Below, piece after piece: positions 14,738-22,632 of a DNA stretch of 52,500 nt. Position 1 is the stretch's first letter; the number at the start of each line of letters is the position of its first letter. This DNA comes from Neobacillus mesonae. Its GTDB lineage: Bacteria > Bacillota > Bacilli > Bacillales > Cytobacillaceae. The stretch spans positions 2,913,473 to 2,965,972 of the forward strand of contig NZ_KV440949.1 in NCBI RefSeq assembly GCF_001636315.1. The letters are read 5' to 3'. The position numbers and the translations under genes are program-made. The notes below the pieces were generated by a model. It was not told the origin of the DNA. It saw nothing but the letters and a program-made list of their open reading frames with translations, and did not search any database.

Positions 14738-15537
14738 AAGTGTATCTTTCCGTATTGAAGCTGCGGTTGGGTATGGGAATGCAATATCGGACAGCTGCCC
14801 TCGCTGGGGTAGCAACACAATTTTTCTGGGGATTTATCATGATTATGGTGTTTGAAGCTTTTTACGAACATGCCAGCAGTACACCGCCGATTTCTTTAAA
14901 AGAATTAACCCAGTACATATGGCTTCAGCAGGCATTTCTTGTCTTCGTCATGATGTGGTTTCGTGATAATGAATTATTCGATTTAATTACAAGCGGGAAT
15001 ATTGCTTATGAGCTTTGCCGGCCAAACGGGCTGTATGGATTTTGGTATGCAAAGCTTCTTGCCCAGCGGCTTTCTAGTGCAATTCTTCGCTGTTTTCCTA
15101 TATTAATCATCGCTTATTTTTTACCTGATCCTTACAACCTGGAATTTCCACACAGCATCTCAGCGTTTTTATTGTTTGTGAGCTCCTTATTCTTGGGCTT
15201 GTTCTTATTAGTTTCTATCTCCATGTTTTTATATATTTCGGTTTTTATAACATTGTCACCGATGGGATCACTACTTGTTTTTGGCGTATTAAGTGAATTT
15301 TTCGCAGGACTTATTATCCCAGTCCCGCTGATGCCGGATTGGCTGCAAAAAATTGCAAACGTACTGCCGTTTCGTTGGACGGCCGATTTCCCATTCCGCG
15401 TTTATTCAGGTAATATCCCGGAGCACGAAGCTGCCATTGGCCTCCTGGTTCAAATGGCGTATTTGCTTGTTCTTATTTTGCTGGGGAGAAAAGCGCTGAA
15501 CGGTGTGTTAAAAAAAGTGGTGGTGCAAGGGGGTTAG
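14734..15537 (+). CDS. ABC-2 type permease (first permease of the exporter)
   Basis: This 267-residue protein has six hydrophobic segments and the start MKVYLSVLKLRLGMGMQYRTAALAGVATQFFWG, as in the COG4587 permease group. The late FAGLIIPVPLMPDWLQKIANVLPFRW is the conserved ABC-2 motif before the last helix. It overlaps the ATPase gene by four bases (ATGA), so translation is coupled. It should form the channel with the next permease. Confidence 0.85.
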   Translation: MKVYLSVLKLRLGMGMQYRTAALAGVATQFFWGFIMIMVFEAFYEHASSTPPISLKELTQYIWLQQAFLVFVMMWFRDNELFDLITSGNIAYELCRPNGLYGFWYAKLLAQRLSSAILRCFPILIIAYFLPDPYNLEFPHSISAFLLFVSSLFLGLFLLVSISMFLYISVFITLSPMGSLLVFGVLSEFFAGLIIPVPLMPDWLQKIANVLPFRWTADFPFRVYSGNIPEHEAAIGLLVQMAYLLVLILLGRKALNGVLKKVVVQGG

Positions 15538-15544
15538 ACAAGGG

Positions 15545-16327
15545 GTGAGACTTTATATAAAATATTTGCTTATCCATTTAAAATCGCAAATGCAATACCG
15601 TACTTCGTTTTGGCTGTTGTCGATCGGACAGTTTTTTATCCCATTTTCCGTGTTTGCCGGTCTTTATTTTTTGTTCGACAGGTTTGGCCAGATTAAGGGC
15701 TGGAATTTTTCTGAGGTGGCGTTATGCTTTGCGGTGATCCATATGGCGTTCAGCTTGAGCGAATGCTTTGCCCGGGGGTTTGATTCTTTTTCGGCATTAG
15801 TAATTAAAGGGGATTTTGACCGCGTCCTGGTACGGCCTCGAAGTACGTTTGTTCAGGTGCTGGGCTCGAAATTTGAGTTTACGAGAGTTGGCAGAATGCT
15901 TCAAAGTGTGCTTGTTTTAATCTTGGCACTTAGCGGCCTTTCAATTGAATGGAGTCTGATCAAAGTTATTACCCTCTTGTTGATGATTACGAGCGGGGTA
16001 TTTATTTTTACTGGAATCTATATGCTTGCAGCGACGATGTGTTTTTGGACAGTTCAGGGCCTGGAAGTAGCGAATATTTTTACCGACGGGGGCCGGGAGA
16101 TGGCCCAATACCCATTAAATATTTATCAAAAATGGGTGGCCCGTTTCTTCACTTATGTCATTCCATTCGGGACTGTCAATTATATCCCGTTACAATTTAT
16201 TCTTGGAAAAACGAACGGAAACGACTTGATGTATATGCTAATTCCTGTTCTTGGCAGCCTGTTTATTCTTCCGTGTTTTTTTGTCTGGCAATTTGGTGTC
16301 AGGCACTATCGATCGACGGGGTCATGA
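15545..16327 (+). CDS. ABC-2 type permease (second permease of the exporter)
   Basis: The 260-residue membrane protein has six hydrophobic segments. MRLYIKYLLIHLKSQMQYRTSFWLLSIGQFF at the start and FFTYVIPFGTVNYIPLQFILG and FGVRHYRSTGS near the end match the COG3694 permease group. It starts at GTG 15545, seven bases after the first permease gene stops, with AAGGGGG about 12 bases upstream. Three linked genes of this kind are a complete exporter. GGTGTCAGGCAC lies at 16295-16306, coding GVRH. Confidence 0.85.
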   Translation: MRLYIKYLLIHLKSQMQYRTSFWLLSIGQFFIPFSVFAGLYFLFDRFGQIKGWNFSEVALCFAVIHMAFSLSECFARGFDSFSALVIKGDFDRVLVRPRSTFVQVLGSKFEFTRVGRMLQSVLVLILALSGLSIEWSLIKVITLLLMITSGVFIFTGIYMLAATMCFWTVQGLEVANIFTDGGREMAQYPLNIYQKWVARFFTYVIPFGTVNYIPLQFILGKTNGNDLMYMLIPVLGSLFILPCFFVWQFGVRHYRSTGS

Positions 16328-16339
16328 AGCTTGGCGAAT

Positions 16340-16540
16340 TAACCAAACGTTTGTATAGTATACATCATTGAAAACTGCTATTTAAACAAACGATTGTTTA
16401 GTATATTCTATTATGTTCGGCTCATATAAAATTCAATATTTATTAAGGGCAGCCATTCAACCGCTATTTAATCAAACATTTGAGTAGCGTATCACATTGA
16501 AAACTGCTTTTTAACCAATCGTTTGTATAGTATAGCACAA
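16340..16540 (+). repeat. Tandem CAAACGTTTG-type array, period 43 bp
   Basis: Palindrome copies start at 16344 (CAAACGTTTG), 16387 (CAAACGATTG), 16473 (CAAACATTTG) and 16516 (CAATCGTTTG). The steps are 43, 86 and 43 bp, leaving one decayed unit near 16430. Each unit continues with TATAGTATA and GAAAACTGCTATTTAAC. It fills most of the 347-bp gap before bcrC. The palindrome matches the 33-bp array at 1107-1226. Confidence 0.75.
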
Positions 16541-16606
16541 TGAGAATCGAGCCTAATTCAAAACTATAAAAATAATTTCCAGTCACTTTTTTGAAGCGTA
16601 CGAAGA

Positions 16607-16615
16607 TGGTATAAT
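16607..16615 (+). promoter_or_regulatory. Extended -10 promoter of bcrC
   Basis: TGGTATAAT gives a TG extension and a perfect TATAAT at 16610-16615. The -35 region is only T-rich. Confidence 0.4.
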
Positions 16616-16674
16616 GTCAAGTATTGTGTTTTACTAGAAATGGAAAGTAATAATAAAGTGAGGAGAAATAGTCA

Positions 16675-17286
16675 ATGTCAATTTCGGAATTAAACATAGA
16701 TGTTTTTCGCTCTATTAATGATGTTGGAAAAACATATCATGCAATAGAACCTGTTGCTGTATTTATGGCTGAATACATGTTGTATGTGTTAATTTTGGGA
16801 ATGGTTGTTTATTGGTTTACACGCAGCGACCTGAACCGAATGATGATGATTCAGGGAGTTTTCGCTGTCGTGCTTGCGGAGGTCCTTGGAAAAATTGCTG
16901 GAAAACTCTATTCTCATTACCAGCCGTTTGCCGAGCTGCCAAATGTAAATAAGCTGGTGGAACATGAAGTAGATAATGCTTTTCCGAGTGACCACTCCAT
17001 CATATTTTTTACGATTTGTATCACCATTTGGCTTGTCCGGAAAAGAGAAGGCTGGATTTGGCTGGCTGTAGCAGTTGCTGTGGGAATTTCCCGTATCATG
17101 GTCGGCGTTCACTACCCTGGAGATGTCCTTACAGGAGCACTGCTGGGATTAATCTCAGCTCTAATCATGCACTGGCTGGTACCAAGGCTTGCATTCATAA
17201 AAACCCTGCTCGCCCAATACGAAAAAATCGAACAAAAAATACTGCCTCTGAAACCAAAATCAGAAGGAAAATATAGAAACTTCTAA
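16675..17286 (+). CDS. bcrC: Undecaprenyl-diphosphatase BcrC (PAP2 family)
   Basis: The 203-residue membrane protein removes a phosphate from undecaprenyl pyrophosphate to recycle the cell-wall lipid carrier; in B. subtilis it also gives bacitracin resistance. The PAP2 motifs are present: the first motif region GKLYSHYQPFAELPNVNK at 76-93 (Gln where many PAP2 enzymes have Arg, as I recall for BcrC), PSDH at 104-107 and SRIMVGVHYPGD at 139-150. About five membrane segments are seen. GAGGAG precedes ATG 16675. It has its own promoter and a repeat-derived terminator. Confidence 0.9.
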   Translation: MSISELNIDVFRSINDVGKTYHAIEPVAVFMAEYMLYVLILGMVVYWFTRSDLNRMMMIQGVFAVVLAEVLGKIAGKLYSHYQPFAELPNVNKLVEHEVDNAFPSDHSIIFFTICITIWLVRKREGWIWLAVAVAVGISRIMVGVHYPGDVLTGALLGLISALIMHWLVPRLAFIKTLLAQYEKIEQKILPLKPKSEGKYRNF

Positions 17287-17298
17287 TTTTACATTGCT

Positions 17299-17350
17299 AG
17301 GTGTCAGGCACCATGTGAATTTTTCACATGGTGCCTGACACCTATTTTTT
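17299..17350 (+). terminator. Hairpin terminator built from an inverted pair of GGTGTCAGGCACC elements
   Basis: Arms of 21 bases, 17299-17319 and 17323-17343, are perfectly complementary around TTT, followed by ATTTTTTT. Each arm is one TTCACATGGTGCCTGACACC unit of the dispersed family. Confidence 0.85.
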
Positions 17351-17445
17351 TGAAATATTTTTCCAAATAGCCCTTTTATTTGTGACATCAAAGTGATATC
17401 ATAATGATATAAGATGGAAAATGTTTCAAAGGGGAGTGGTAGGGT

Positions 17446-18312
17446 ATGAAAGAGAAAGACATGTTTAAGGTGAATGGTTTTTTGGGGGTGTTATTGTTTA
17501 TATTGCTGGGAGCAGCAGCTGTTATTGGGGTTAGACAATTCACCTTATATGAAAACTACGTACTTTTAGTTCTTGGGGTTCTCTGCGGCTTGGTGATGTT
17601 CCTTATCCTTACTGGATTTACGATTGTCCAGCCGAATCAGGCTAAGGTTTTTACTTTATTCGGGCGTTATCTCGGTGTGATTAAGCATGAAGGATTCTAC
17701 CTAACGATTCCTTTAACGGTAAGGAAAACAGTATCCCTAAGGGTTATTAACTTTAATAGTGATAAATTAAAAGTAAATGATTTAGAAGGCAACCCAATTG
17801 AGATTGCTGCGGTTGTTGTATACAAGGTGGTAGATTCAGCTAAAGCTGTTTTTGACGTTGAAAATTATAAAGGATTTGTGCATACCCAAAGTGAAACAGG
17901 ATTGCGCCATGTTGCCAGTCAATATCCTTATGATAATATGAATAATGATTACGAAATCTCCTTACGTCAGCACTCCGATGAGGTTGGGGATGAATTGACG
18001 AAGGATTTGCAAAAGCGGCTGGAGCTTGCCGGAGTAGAAATTATTGAAGCACGTATCATGCATTTGGCTTATTCGAGTGAAATTGCATCGGCCATGCTGC
18101 AAAGGCAGCAGGCTAAAGCCGTGTTAGCTGCAAGAAAAGTCATAGTTGATGGGGCGGTTATGATGGTCAAATCGGCGATTGACCAACTGAAGGAAGAGGG
18201 CATTGTAGAGCTGGACGAAGAAAAGAAAGCGCAAATGGTGAATAACTTGATGGTGGCGATTGTGTCTGAAAAGGGGAGCCAGCCTGTAATCAATACAGGA
18301 ACGATTTACTAA
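17446..18312 (+). CDS. SPFH/Band 7 domain membrane protein
   Basis: The 288-residue protein has two N-terminal hydrophobic segments (about 10-28 and 37-57), then an SPFH domain starting TIVQPNQAKVFTLFGRYLGVIKHEGFYLTIPL, followed by an Ala/Glu-rich helical region. Flotillin and stomatin relatives organise membrane microdomains or regulate membrane proteases. GGGGAG lies about 9 bases before ATG 17446. A 52-residue ribbon-helix-helix gene starts 12 bases after it, and the pair is probably one operon. Confidence 0.85.
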   Translation: MKEKDMFKVNGFLGVLLFILLGAAAVIGVRQFTLYENYVLLVLGVLCGLVMFLILTGFTIVQPNQAKVFTLFGRYLGVIKHEGFYLTIPLTVRKTVSLRVINFNSDKLKVNDLEGNPIEIAAVVVYKVVDSAKAVFDVENYKGFVHTQSETGLRHVASQYPYDNMNNDYEISLRQHSDEVGDELTKDLQKRLELAGVEIIEARIMHLAYSSEIASAMLQRQQAKAVLAARKVIVDGAVMMVKSAIDQLKEEGIVELDEEKKAQMVNNLMVAIVSEKGSQPVINTGTIY

Positions 18313-18324
18313 GGTTGTGATGTT

Positions 18325-18483
18325 GTGGCCGAAAAGAAGCGATTTTTACTGCGTGTTGACCAAAAAGTCTACGATGCATTGGAAAAATGGGCAGAAGATG
18401 AATTCCGCAGTGTAAATGCGCAAATTGAGCTAATCATTAAAAAAGCACTAAAGGAAGCCGGCAGATTAAAAAACGACAAGTAG
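18325..18483 (+). CDS. Small ribbon-helix-helix (Arc-like) protein
   Basis: A 52-residue frame starts at GTG 18325 (AAGG ten bases upstream) and ends at TAG 18481. The product has a short strand KKRFLLRVDQKVYDALEKWAEDE and a helix RSVNAQIELIIKKALKEAG, the pattern of Arc/MetJ-type DNA-binding proteins. FRSVNAQIE is the typical turn between the helices. It follows the SPFH gene by 12 bases and may regulate that operon; this is inferred from order only. Its stop codon overlaps the repeat at 18482. Confidence 0.75.
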   Translation: MAEKKRFLLRVDQKVYDALEKWAEDEFRSVNAQIELIIKKALKEAGRLKNDK

Positions 18484-18525
18484 GTGTCAGACACCATGTG
18501 AATTTTCACATGGTGCCTGAAACCT
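18482..18525. repeat. Inverted-pair GGTGTCAGGCACC element between convergent genes
   Basis: Arms 18482-18502 and 18505-18525 are complementary apart from one or two mismatches, around a 2-base loop. The element contains the stop codon region of the RHH gene on the left and the TGA and last codons of the germination gene on the right. It probably ends transcription from both sides. Confidence 0.8.
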
Positions 18526-19603
18526 TCATCTTTTTCCGGACTTTTGTGACAATCCATAGTAATATAGGGATGCCTACCATGTTGATGGGCAGCGCGTACT
18601 GGGTCCAATAGGTTTTCATGTAGCCCAAGGTGTAGGATGTGTCTGGAAAGAATTGGGCTAGGATAAAGAAAAAGATGCCGCAAAACCAGATCATTTTACG
18701 CCAGTCCTTCATTTTGAATAGTTGGGCGGTGCCATAGCAGCTTAGGAAGAAATATAGTGATAACTTAATAAACACACTAAGGATCCAGACCAGTACGGCA
18801 ATGATCTCTAAATTTTGAATGAAATCCATGATTGATAAATAGCTAACCACATCAAAGGTTGGGTGGCGCAGTTTAGCAGAAATATCCGGTCCAAAAACTA
18901 AGAGCACACATAATCCAACAAGGGTGGCTGAAATTGCCGCTAATGCAATCCCAGAAACGGCGCTTTTTACCACGTTCTTTGGGTTATCCGTAAAGGAGGC
19001 AAGCATTAGGATGATGACAGACTCACCTAAAAAGGCGAGTGGCGTTAATGCACCTTTCCAAATAGAAAAAAATCCTGTATCAATATAAACCGGCATTAAA
19101 TTAATGGTTTCAACATCCTTCAATGAAAAAATGACAAGAATAATGACAGAAAAGAGAATGATGGGACCGAAGACCTCGCTGCATCGCCCAATGCCTTCTA
19201 TGCCGCCAATAAACGTTACATAGATCATTAATAAAAGCATGGTAATAAATAACGGCCATGGCGGAGTCAAGGGGAGCAGGATGGTAATCGTAAAGTCCGC
19301 GAATTCGCGTAAAATATTGCCTACCACCGAATACCATTGTACAAGATAAATAAGCACAACAAAGGTTCCAATCCATTTGCCGAAAACACTTTTACTAAAT
19401 TGCACCAATGTTTGTTTCGGATGCAGCAGGGCAGTTTTTGAAGCAATATAGACTATTAGAACACCTAATAAGCTGGCAATCAAATAAGCAATCCACACAT
19501 CTTGCTTGGCATCTTCTATGACCGGGCTAACGGTAAGCAGGATCATATTCCCTGTTTCAAATGTAAACATCAGCCAAAATATTTGCAGCCCTGAAAGTTT
19601 CAT
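18506..19603 (-). CDS. Spore germination permease, GerB family
   Basis: The 365-residue protein has ten hydrophobic segments and the start LSGLQIFWLMFTFETGNMIL, which is characteristic of GerAB/GerKB proteins (amino-acid permease fold). In the germinant receptor the B subunit recognises the germinant in the spore inner membrane. It is the last gene of an A-C-B operon, the order of gerK in B. subtilis; the germinant is not predictable. The start at 19603 follows GTGAGAG. The final residues VSGTM and the stop codon come from the repeat at 18482-18525, so the original C-terminus may be altered. Confidence 0.88.
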   Translation of the reverse strand: MKLSGLQIFWLMFTFETGNMILLTVSPVIEDAKQDVWIAYLIASLLGVLIVYIASKTALLHPKQTLVQFSKSVFGKWIGTFVVLIYLVQWYSVVGNILREFADFTITILLPLTPPWPLFITMLLLMIYVTFIGGIEGIGRCSEVFGPIILFSVIILVIFSLKDVETINLMPVYIDTGFFSIWKGALTPLAFLGESVIILMLASFTDNPKNVVKSAVSGIALAAISATLVGLCVLLVFGPDISAKLRHPTFDVVSYLSIMDFIQNLEIIAVLVWILSVFIKLSLYFFLSCYGTAQLFKMKDWRKMIWFCGIFFFILAQFFPDTSYTLGYMKTYWTQYALPINMVGIPILLWIVTKVRKKMKVSGTM

Positions 19604-19666
19604 TTATGCTCTCACTTTCCCTTTTTATAAAATTTTCTCCACTCCCATTTGGAAGCCCTGCGATAT

Positions 19667-20875
19667 TTATTTCTTAATCTCACTTTCTTTAAATAATACA
19701 GATGGTCCATCCATTCCAATTCGCTTAATCTTGATTTGGGCTGTGACGGAAATGTTTGTTTTTGGAAATGTTTGATCCCAGTCATCCTTTAATGACTTCC
19801 ATCTTATAGGGTGTTTTCGGTGAACAGCCTCACCAAATCCAAAAATATCTTGACCATATTCTTTTTGAACTTTTTCAATAGTACGCTGAACTTGTTTTTC
19901 CGCCATTTTTTCAAACTTCTTATTAAGAATCTTAAGGTTTTCTGTATATTCCATGTCCATGCCTGAATTGCTTTCCTGAAGAGCCCCTTCTCCCTTTAAA
20001 ATGACTTTAAAACTAACCTGATTATTTTGATTAAATATTGGTTTTATTTTGCAGTCAATTTTTGTCAAATTGATACTGGCGCCGCCTTTACTATGAGTAG
20101 TACTAATTGTCATTTTTTTGAGAAGTCCCATAACCCAAAGCAAGTCTCTATTTTCTTCAGTATTTAAAAAACCAATCATCTTAAGATTTCGATCAAATAC
20201 GGTCACCCCTGATAATCGGACAACCTTGGGGTTTGGAGAATTCTCTTTCCCCCCTTTTTCTCCTTCTATTGAGCTGCTGATTTCCATAGAGGGGACTGAT
20301 GGTCGAATTCCATCACGGGTAGCAGCGGTAAGAAATTTTAAATAGGCTGTATCTCCCCTGCCGCCGCTTTGTTTATGTTCTTTTAACGCCGAGACAGCCG
20401 GGGATTTCTCCAATGGATTGGGTAACCTAAGCAGGTCTTTAGCTTTTCCACCCTTTACAACAAACAGGTCGGCTCTAAGGCTGACATCAGAGGCCCGCTG
20501 ATTTGCATCAAAATATCCTTTAAGACCTCGTTTGGCAAATTCCTCTCCTAAAAACACAACTCGGCGCTGGCCGAAAAATGCCTCTCTCGGGAGTTTTGTC
20601 TGCATGTTTTGCATTGCATCACTTACGTTTTTGCCTTTCGCCGATATTGTGAAGAATCCTTGCCCGCTAGCGCTTCCGCTCCCGCCGCCACTTTGTGTCT
20701 GTACGTTCGCCGGAATGACAATTTGACCGCTAATTTCAATTTCACCCTTTTCAGCCACGTCCCAGCCGGTTGCCAGCCAAATAGCCCGGTCATTTAATTC
20801 CTTCCGATCCCAGCAGCCAGATAAAAAAAGTAAACTGAAGCATAAGCCAAAACGGAAGACTGAGTATTTTTTCAT
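19667..20875 (-). CDS. Germinant receptor lipoprotein, GerC family
   Basis: The 402-residue protein has a lipoprotein signal ending LLFLSGC with Cys21 as the lipidated residue, then WDRKELNDRAIWLATGWD, the standard start of Ger(x)C proteins. GGSGSASGQGFFTISAKGKNVSDAMQNMQTKL is the conserved first-domain region, with a Gly-rich insertion near 63-72. It should sit on the outer face of the spore inner membrane with the A and B subunits. The start overlaps the gerA-type stop by four bases and follows GGAGG. Confidence 0.9.
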   Translation of the reverse strand: MKKYSVFRFGLCFSLLFLSGCWDRKELNDRAIWLATGWDVAEKGEIEISGQIVIPANVQTQSGGGSGSASGQGFFTISAKGKNVSDAMQNMQTKLPREAFFGQRRVVFLGEEFAKRGLKGYFDANQRASDVSLRADLFVVKGGKAKDLLRLPNPLEKSPAVSALKEHKQSGGRGDTAYLKFLTAATRDGIRPSVPSMEISSSIEGEKGGKENSPNPKVVRLSGVTVFDRNLKMIGFLNTEENRDLLWVMGLLKKMTISTTHSKGGASINLTKIDCKIKPIFNQNNQVSFKVILKGEGALQESNSGMDMEYTENLKILNKKFEKMAEKQVQRTIEKVQKEYGQDIFGFGEAVHRKHPIRWKSLKDDWDQTFPKTNISVTAQIKIKRIGMDGPSVLFKESEIKK

Positions 20876-22452
20876 GGTTCCCGACCTCCTTTTTGAGGAC
20901 CCGGCACTTGTCCTGGAGGGATCCTCTGCTTATTCCTGCCAAATGTAAAAATCGGACCAAAACGATTTGTCCATCTTGGCGAACGCACCAACACGTCTTT
21001 TATATCCGTTGGAATTTGCGGTGCGATCGGGGTAAAATAAGGAACTCCAAAGGAGCGAAGATTGACTAGGTGAATAATCAGAGCAATAAAACCGATCACG
21101 ATTCCGTATAACCCAAAGACTCCGGCCAATAGCAACATAGGGAATCTTATTAGCCTTAAGGCAGTTCCAAGATTGTACCTTGGGACCGCAAATGAGGCGA
21201 TTCCGGTAGTAGCAACGACAATAACCATTGGGGCGGAGACAATCCCTGCCTGTACTGCAGCCTGGCCGATTACGAGCGCACCCACGATACTGACCGCGGA
21301 ACCGACTGCTTTTGGCAGGCGAATCCCAGCTTCCCTAAGCCCCTCAAACACGACCTCCATAATCAATGCTTCTATGATTGCTGGAAACGGAACACCTTCT
21401 CGTGCCGCTGCAACACTAATAAGAAGTGTTGTTGGTATGAGTTTTGGGTGATAGGTGGTCAGAGCAACATAAAGAGACGGCAGATACATAGCGACATTAA
21501 ACAAGATAAAACGAATAATACGAATAAAGGATGTATAGATAAATCGTTCATAGTAATCCTCGACCGCTTGAAATCCATTCCAAAAGGTCATTGGAATAAT
21601 CAGGGCAAACGGCGTGTTATCAACGAGTATGGCAACCCGGCCTTCGAGTAAATTGGCCGTGACAATATCAGGTCTTTCTGTATTTTGAATTTGCGGGAAT
21701 GGAGTAAAAGGTACGTCCTCAATAAATTCTTCGATAAACTCAGATTCCAGAACCGCATCAATTTCAATTCGATTCAGTCTTTTTCGAACTTCCTGCAGCA
21801 GTGTTTCGGGAGCAATTCCTTCGATGTAGGCAATCGCTATATCTGTCTGTGAAAGTTCCCCAATTGTCATTGATTCCATCTTCAGCCTAGTGCTGCGGAT
21901 TCTTTTTCTAATGAGCGTCGTATTGGTTCTTAATGTCTCCGTAAAAGAATCTCTTGGACCGCGAATCGCAACTTCTGTTCCCGGTTCCTCTACACTTCTT
22001 TGTTCTGACCCCGATATATCTACGACTAATCCCTTTGTTTCACCTTCGACTAAAATAGCAATATTACCCTTTAAAATACGGTCTATTAGTTTACCAACTT
22101 CAGAAAATGTTTTAACAGGAGTGGCTGCTATAAGGTGCTTCTCGACTATTTGCCCTAAAGAACCTACATTATTTAACGCATTGGGCAGACCCTGAAACAT
22201 CAACGGCTTTAACAACACGGTATCGAGCGTTTTTGTATCAGTTAACCCTTCTAGATAGAATAAAATGATTTTCGGTTCGTTATTAATATGGATGGGGCGG
22301 GTTATTAGATCCGAGCAGTTGTTGAATAAATTTTTTATTATCTGTTCATTTGCAAAAAGGTCCGCTTCCAATTGCTGGTTTTGCACATCGACGGGCATTT
22401 GCGTAGTTGTTTTCAGCTTTTGTTTTAATTTTTGTCTACGGGACTTGAACAT
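20872..22452 (-). CDS. Germinant receptor subunit A, GerA family
   Basis: The 526-residue protein has a soluble N-terminal half with GLTDTKTLDTVLLKPLM, EGETKGLVVDISG, RGPRDSFTETLRTNTTLIRKRI and VEDYYERF, then about five C-terminal membrane segments with AAAREGVPFPAIIEALIMEVVFEGLREAGIRLP. These are family-wide GerA motifs. The A subunit transmits the germinant signal, probably as an ion channel. ATG 22452 is chosen behind GAGGAG. It is the first gene of A-C-B and a sigma-G-like promoter lies just upstream. Confidence 0.9.
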   Translation of the reverse strand: MFKSRRQKLKQKLKTTTQMPVDVQNQQLEADLFANEQIIKNLFNNCSDLITRPIHINNEPKIILFYLEGLTDTKTLDTVLLKPLMFQGLPNALNNVGSLGQIVEKHLIAATPVKTFSEVGKLIDRILKGNIAILVEGETKGLVVDISGSEQRSVEEPGTEVAIRGPRDSFTETLRTNTTLIRKRIRSTRLKMESMTIGELSQTDIAIAYIEGIAPETLLQEVRKRLNRIEIDAVLESEFIEEFIEDVPFTPFPQIQNTERPDIVTANLLEGRVAILVDNTPFALIIPMTFWNGFQAVEDYYERFIYTSFIRIIRFILFNVAMYLPSLYVALTTYHPKLIPTTLLISVAAAREGVPFPAIIEALIMEVVFEGLREAGIRLPKAVGSAVSIVGALVIGQAAVQAGIVSAPMVIVVATTGIASFAVPRYNLGTALRLIRFPMLLLAGVFGLYGIVIGFIALIIHLVNLRSFGVPYFTPIAPQIPTDIKDVLVRSPRWTNRFGPIFTFGRNKQRIPPGQVPGPQKGGREP

Positions 22453-22482
22453 ATCGAGGCACTCCTCTTTTATACTACTGAT

Positions 22483-22512
22483 TATCATTCCAAATTGTGG
22501 GGAGTGTATGCA
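22483..22512 (-). promoter_or_regulatory. Sigma-G-like promoter of the first germination operon
   Basis: Read on the minus strand: TGCATA, a 17-base spacer, then AATGATA, against a consensus of about TGMATA and CATNNTA. Forespore expression is the rule for gerA-type operons. Confidence 0.5.
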
Positions 22513-22520
22513 TCATAGTA

Positions 22521-22550
22521 GGGTGTCAGGCACATGGTACCTGACACCCT
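22521..22550. repeat. GGTGTCAGG inverted element
   Basis: GGGTGTCAGG (22521-22530) pairs with CCTGACACCC (22540-22549) over CACATGGTA, followed by TTTTCTTT. It lies between the divergent germination operon and the TetR gene and could block read-through. Confidence 0.7.
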
Positions 22551-22632
22551 TTTCTTTAATAGCAGGCTATGATATAGTGAAAATATATAGAATTGACCGT
22601 AGAACTAATTTAGTCAATAGGGGATGATTACT

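Noticed and set aside
16789..17112. 107-codon frame antisense to bcrC
   Set aside because: It lies opposite a well-supported gene and has neither family resemblance nor a clear start site.
17299..17350. Attachment site or IS end
   Set aside because: No transposase or integrase is near. The sequence is explained as a head-to-head pair of the dispersed repeat acting as a terminator.
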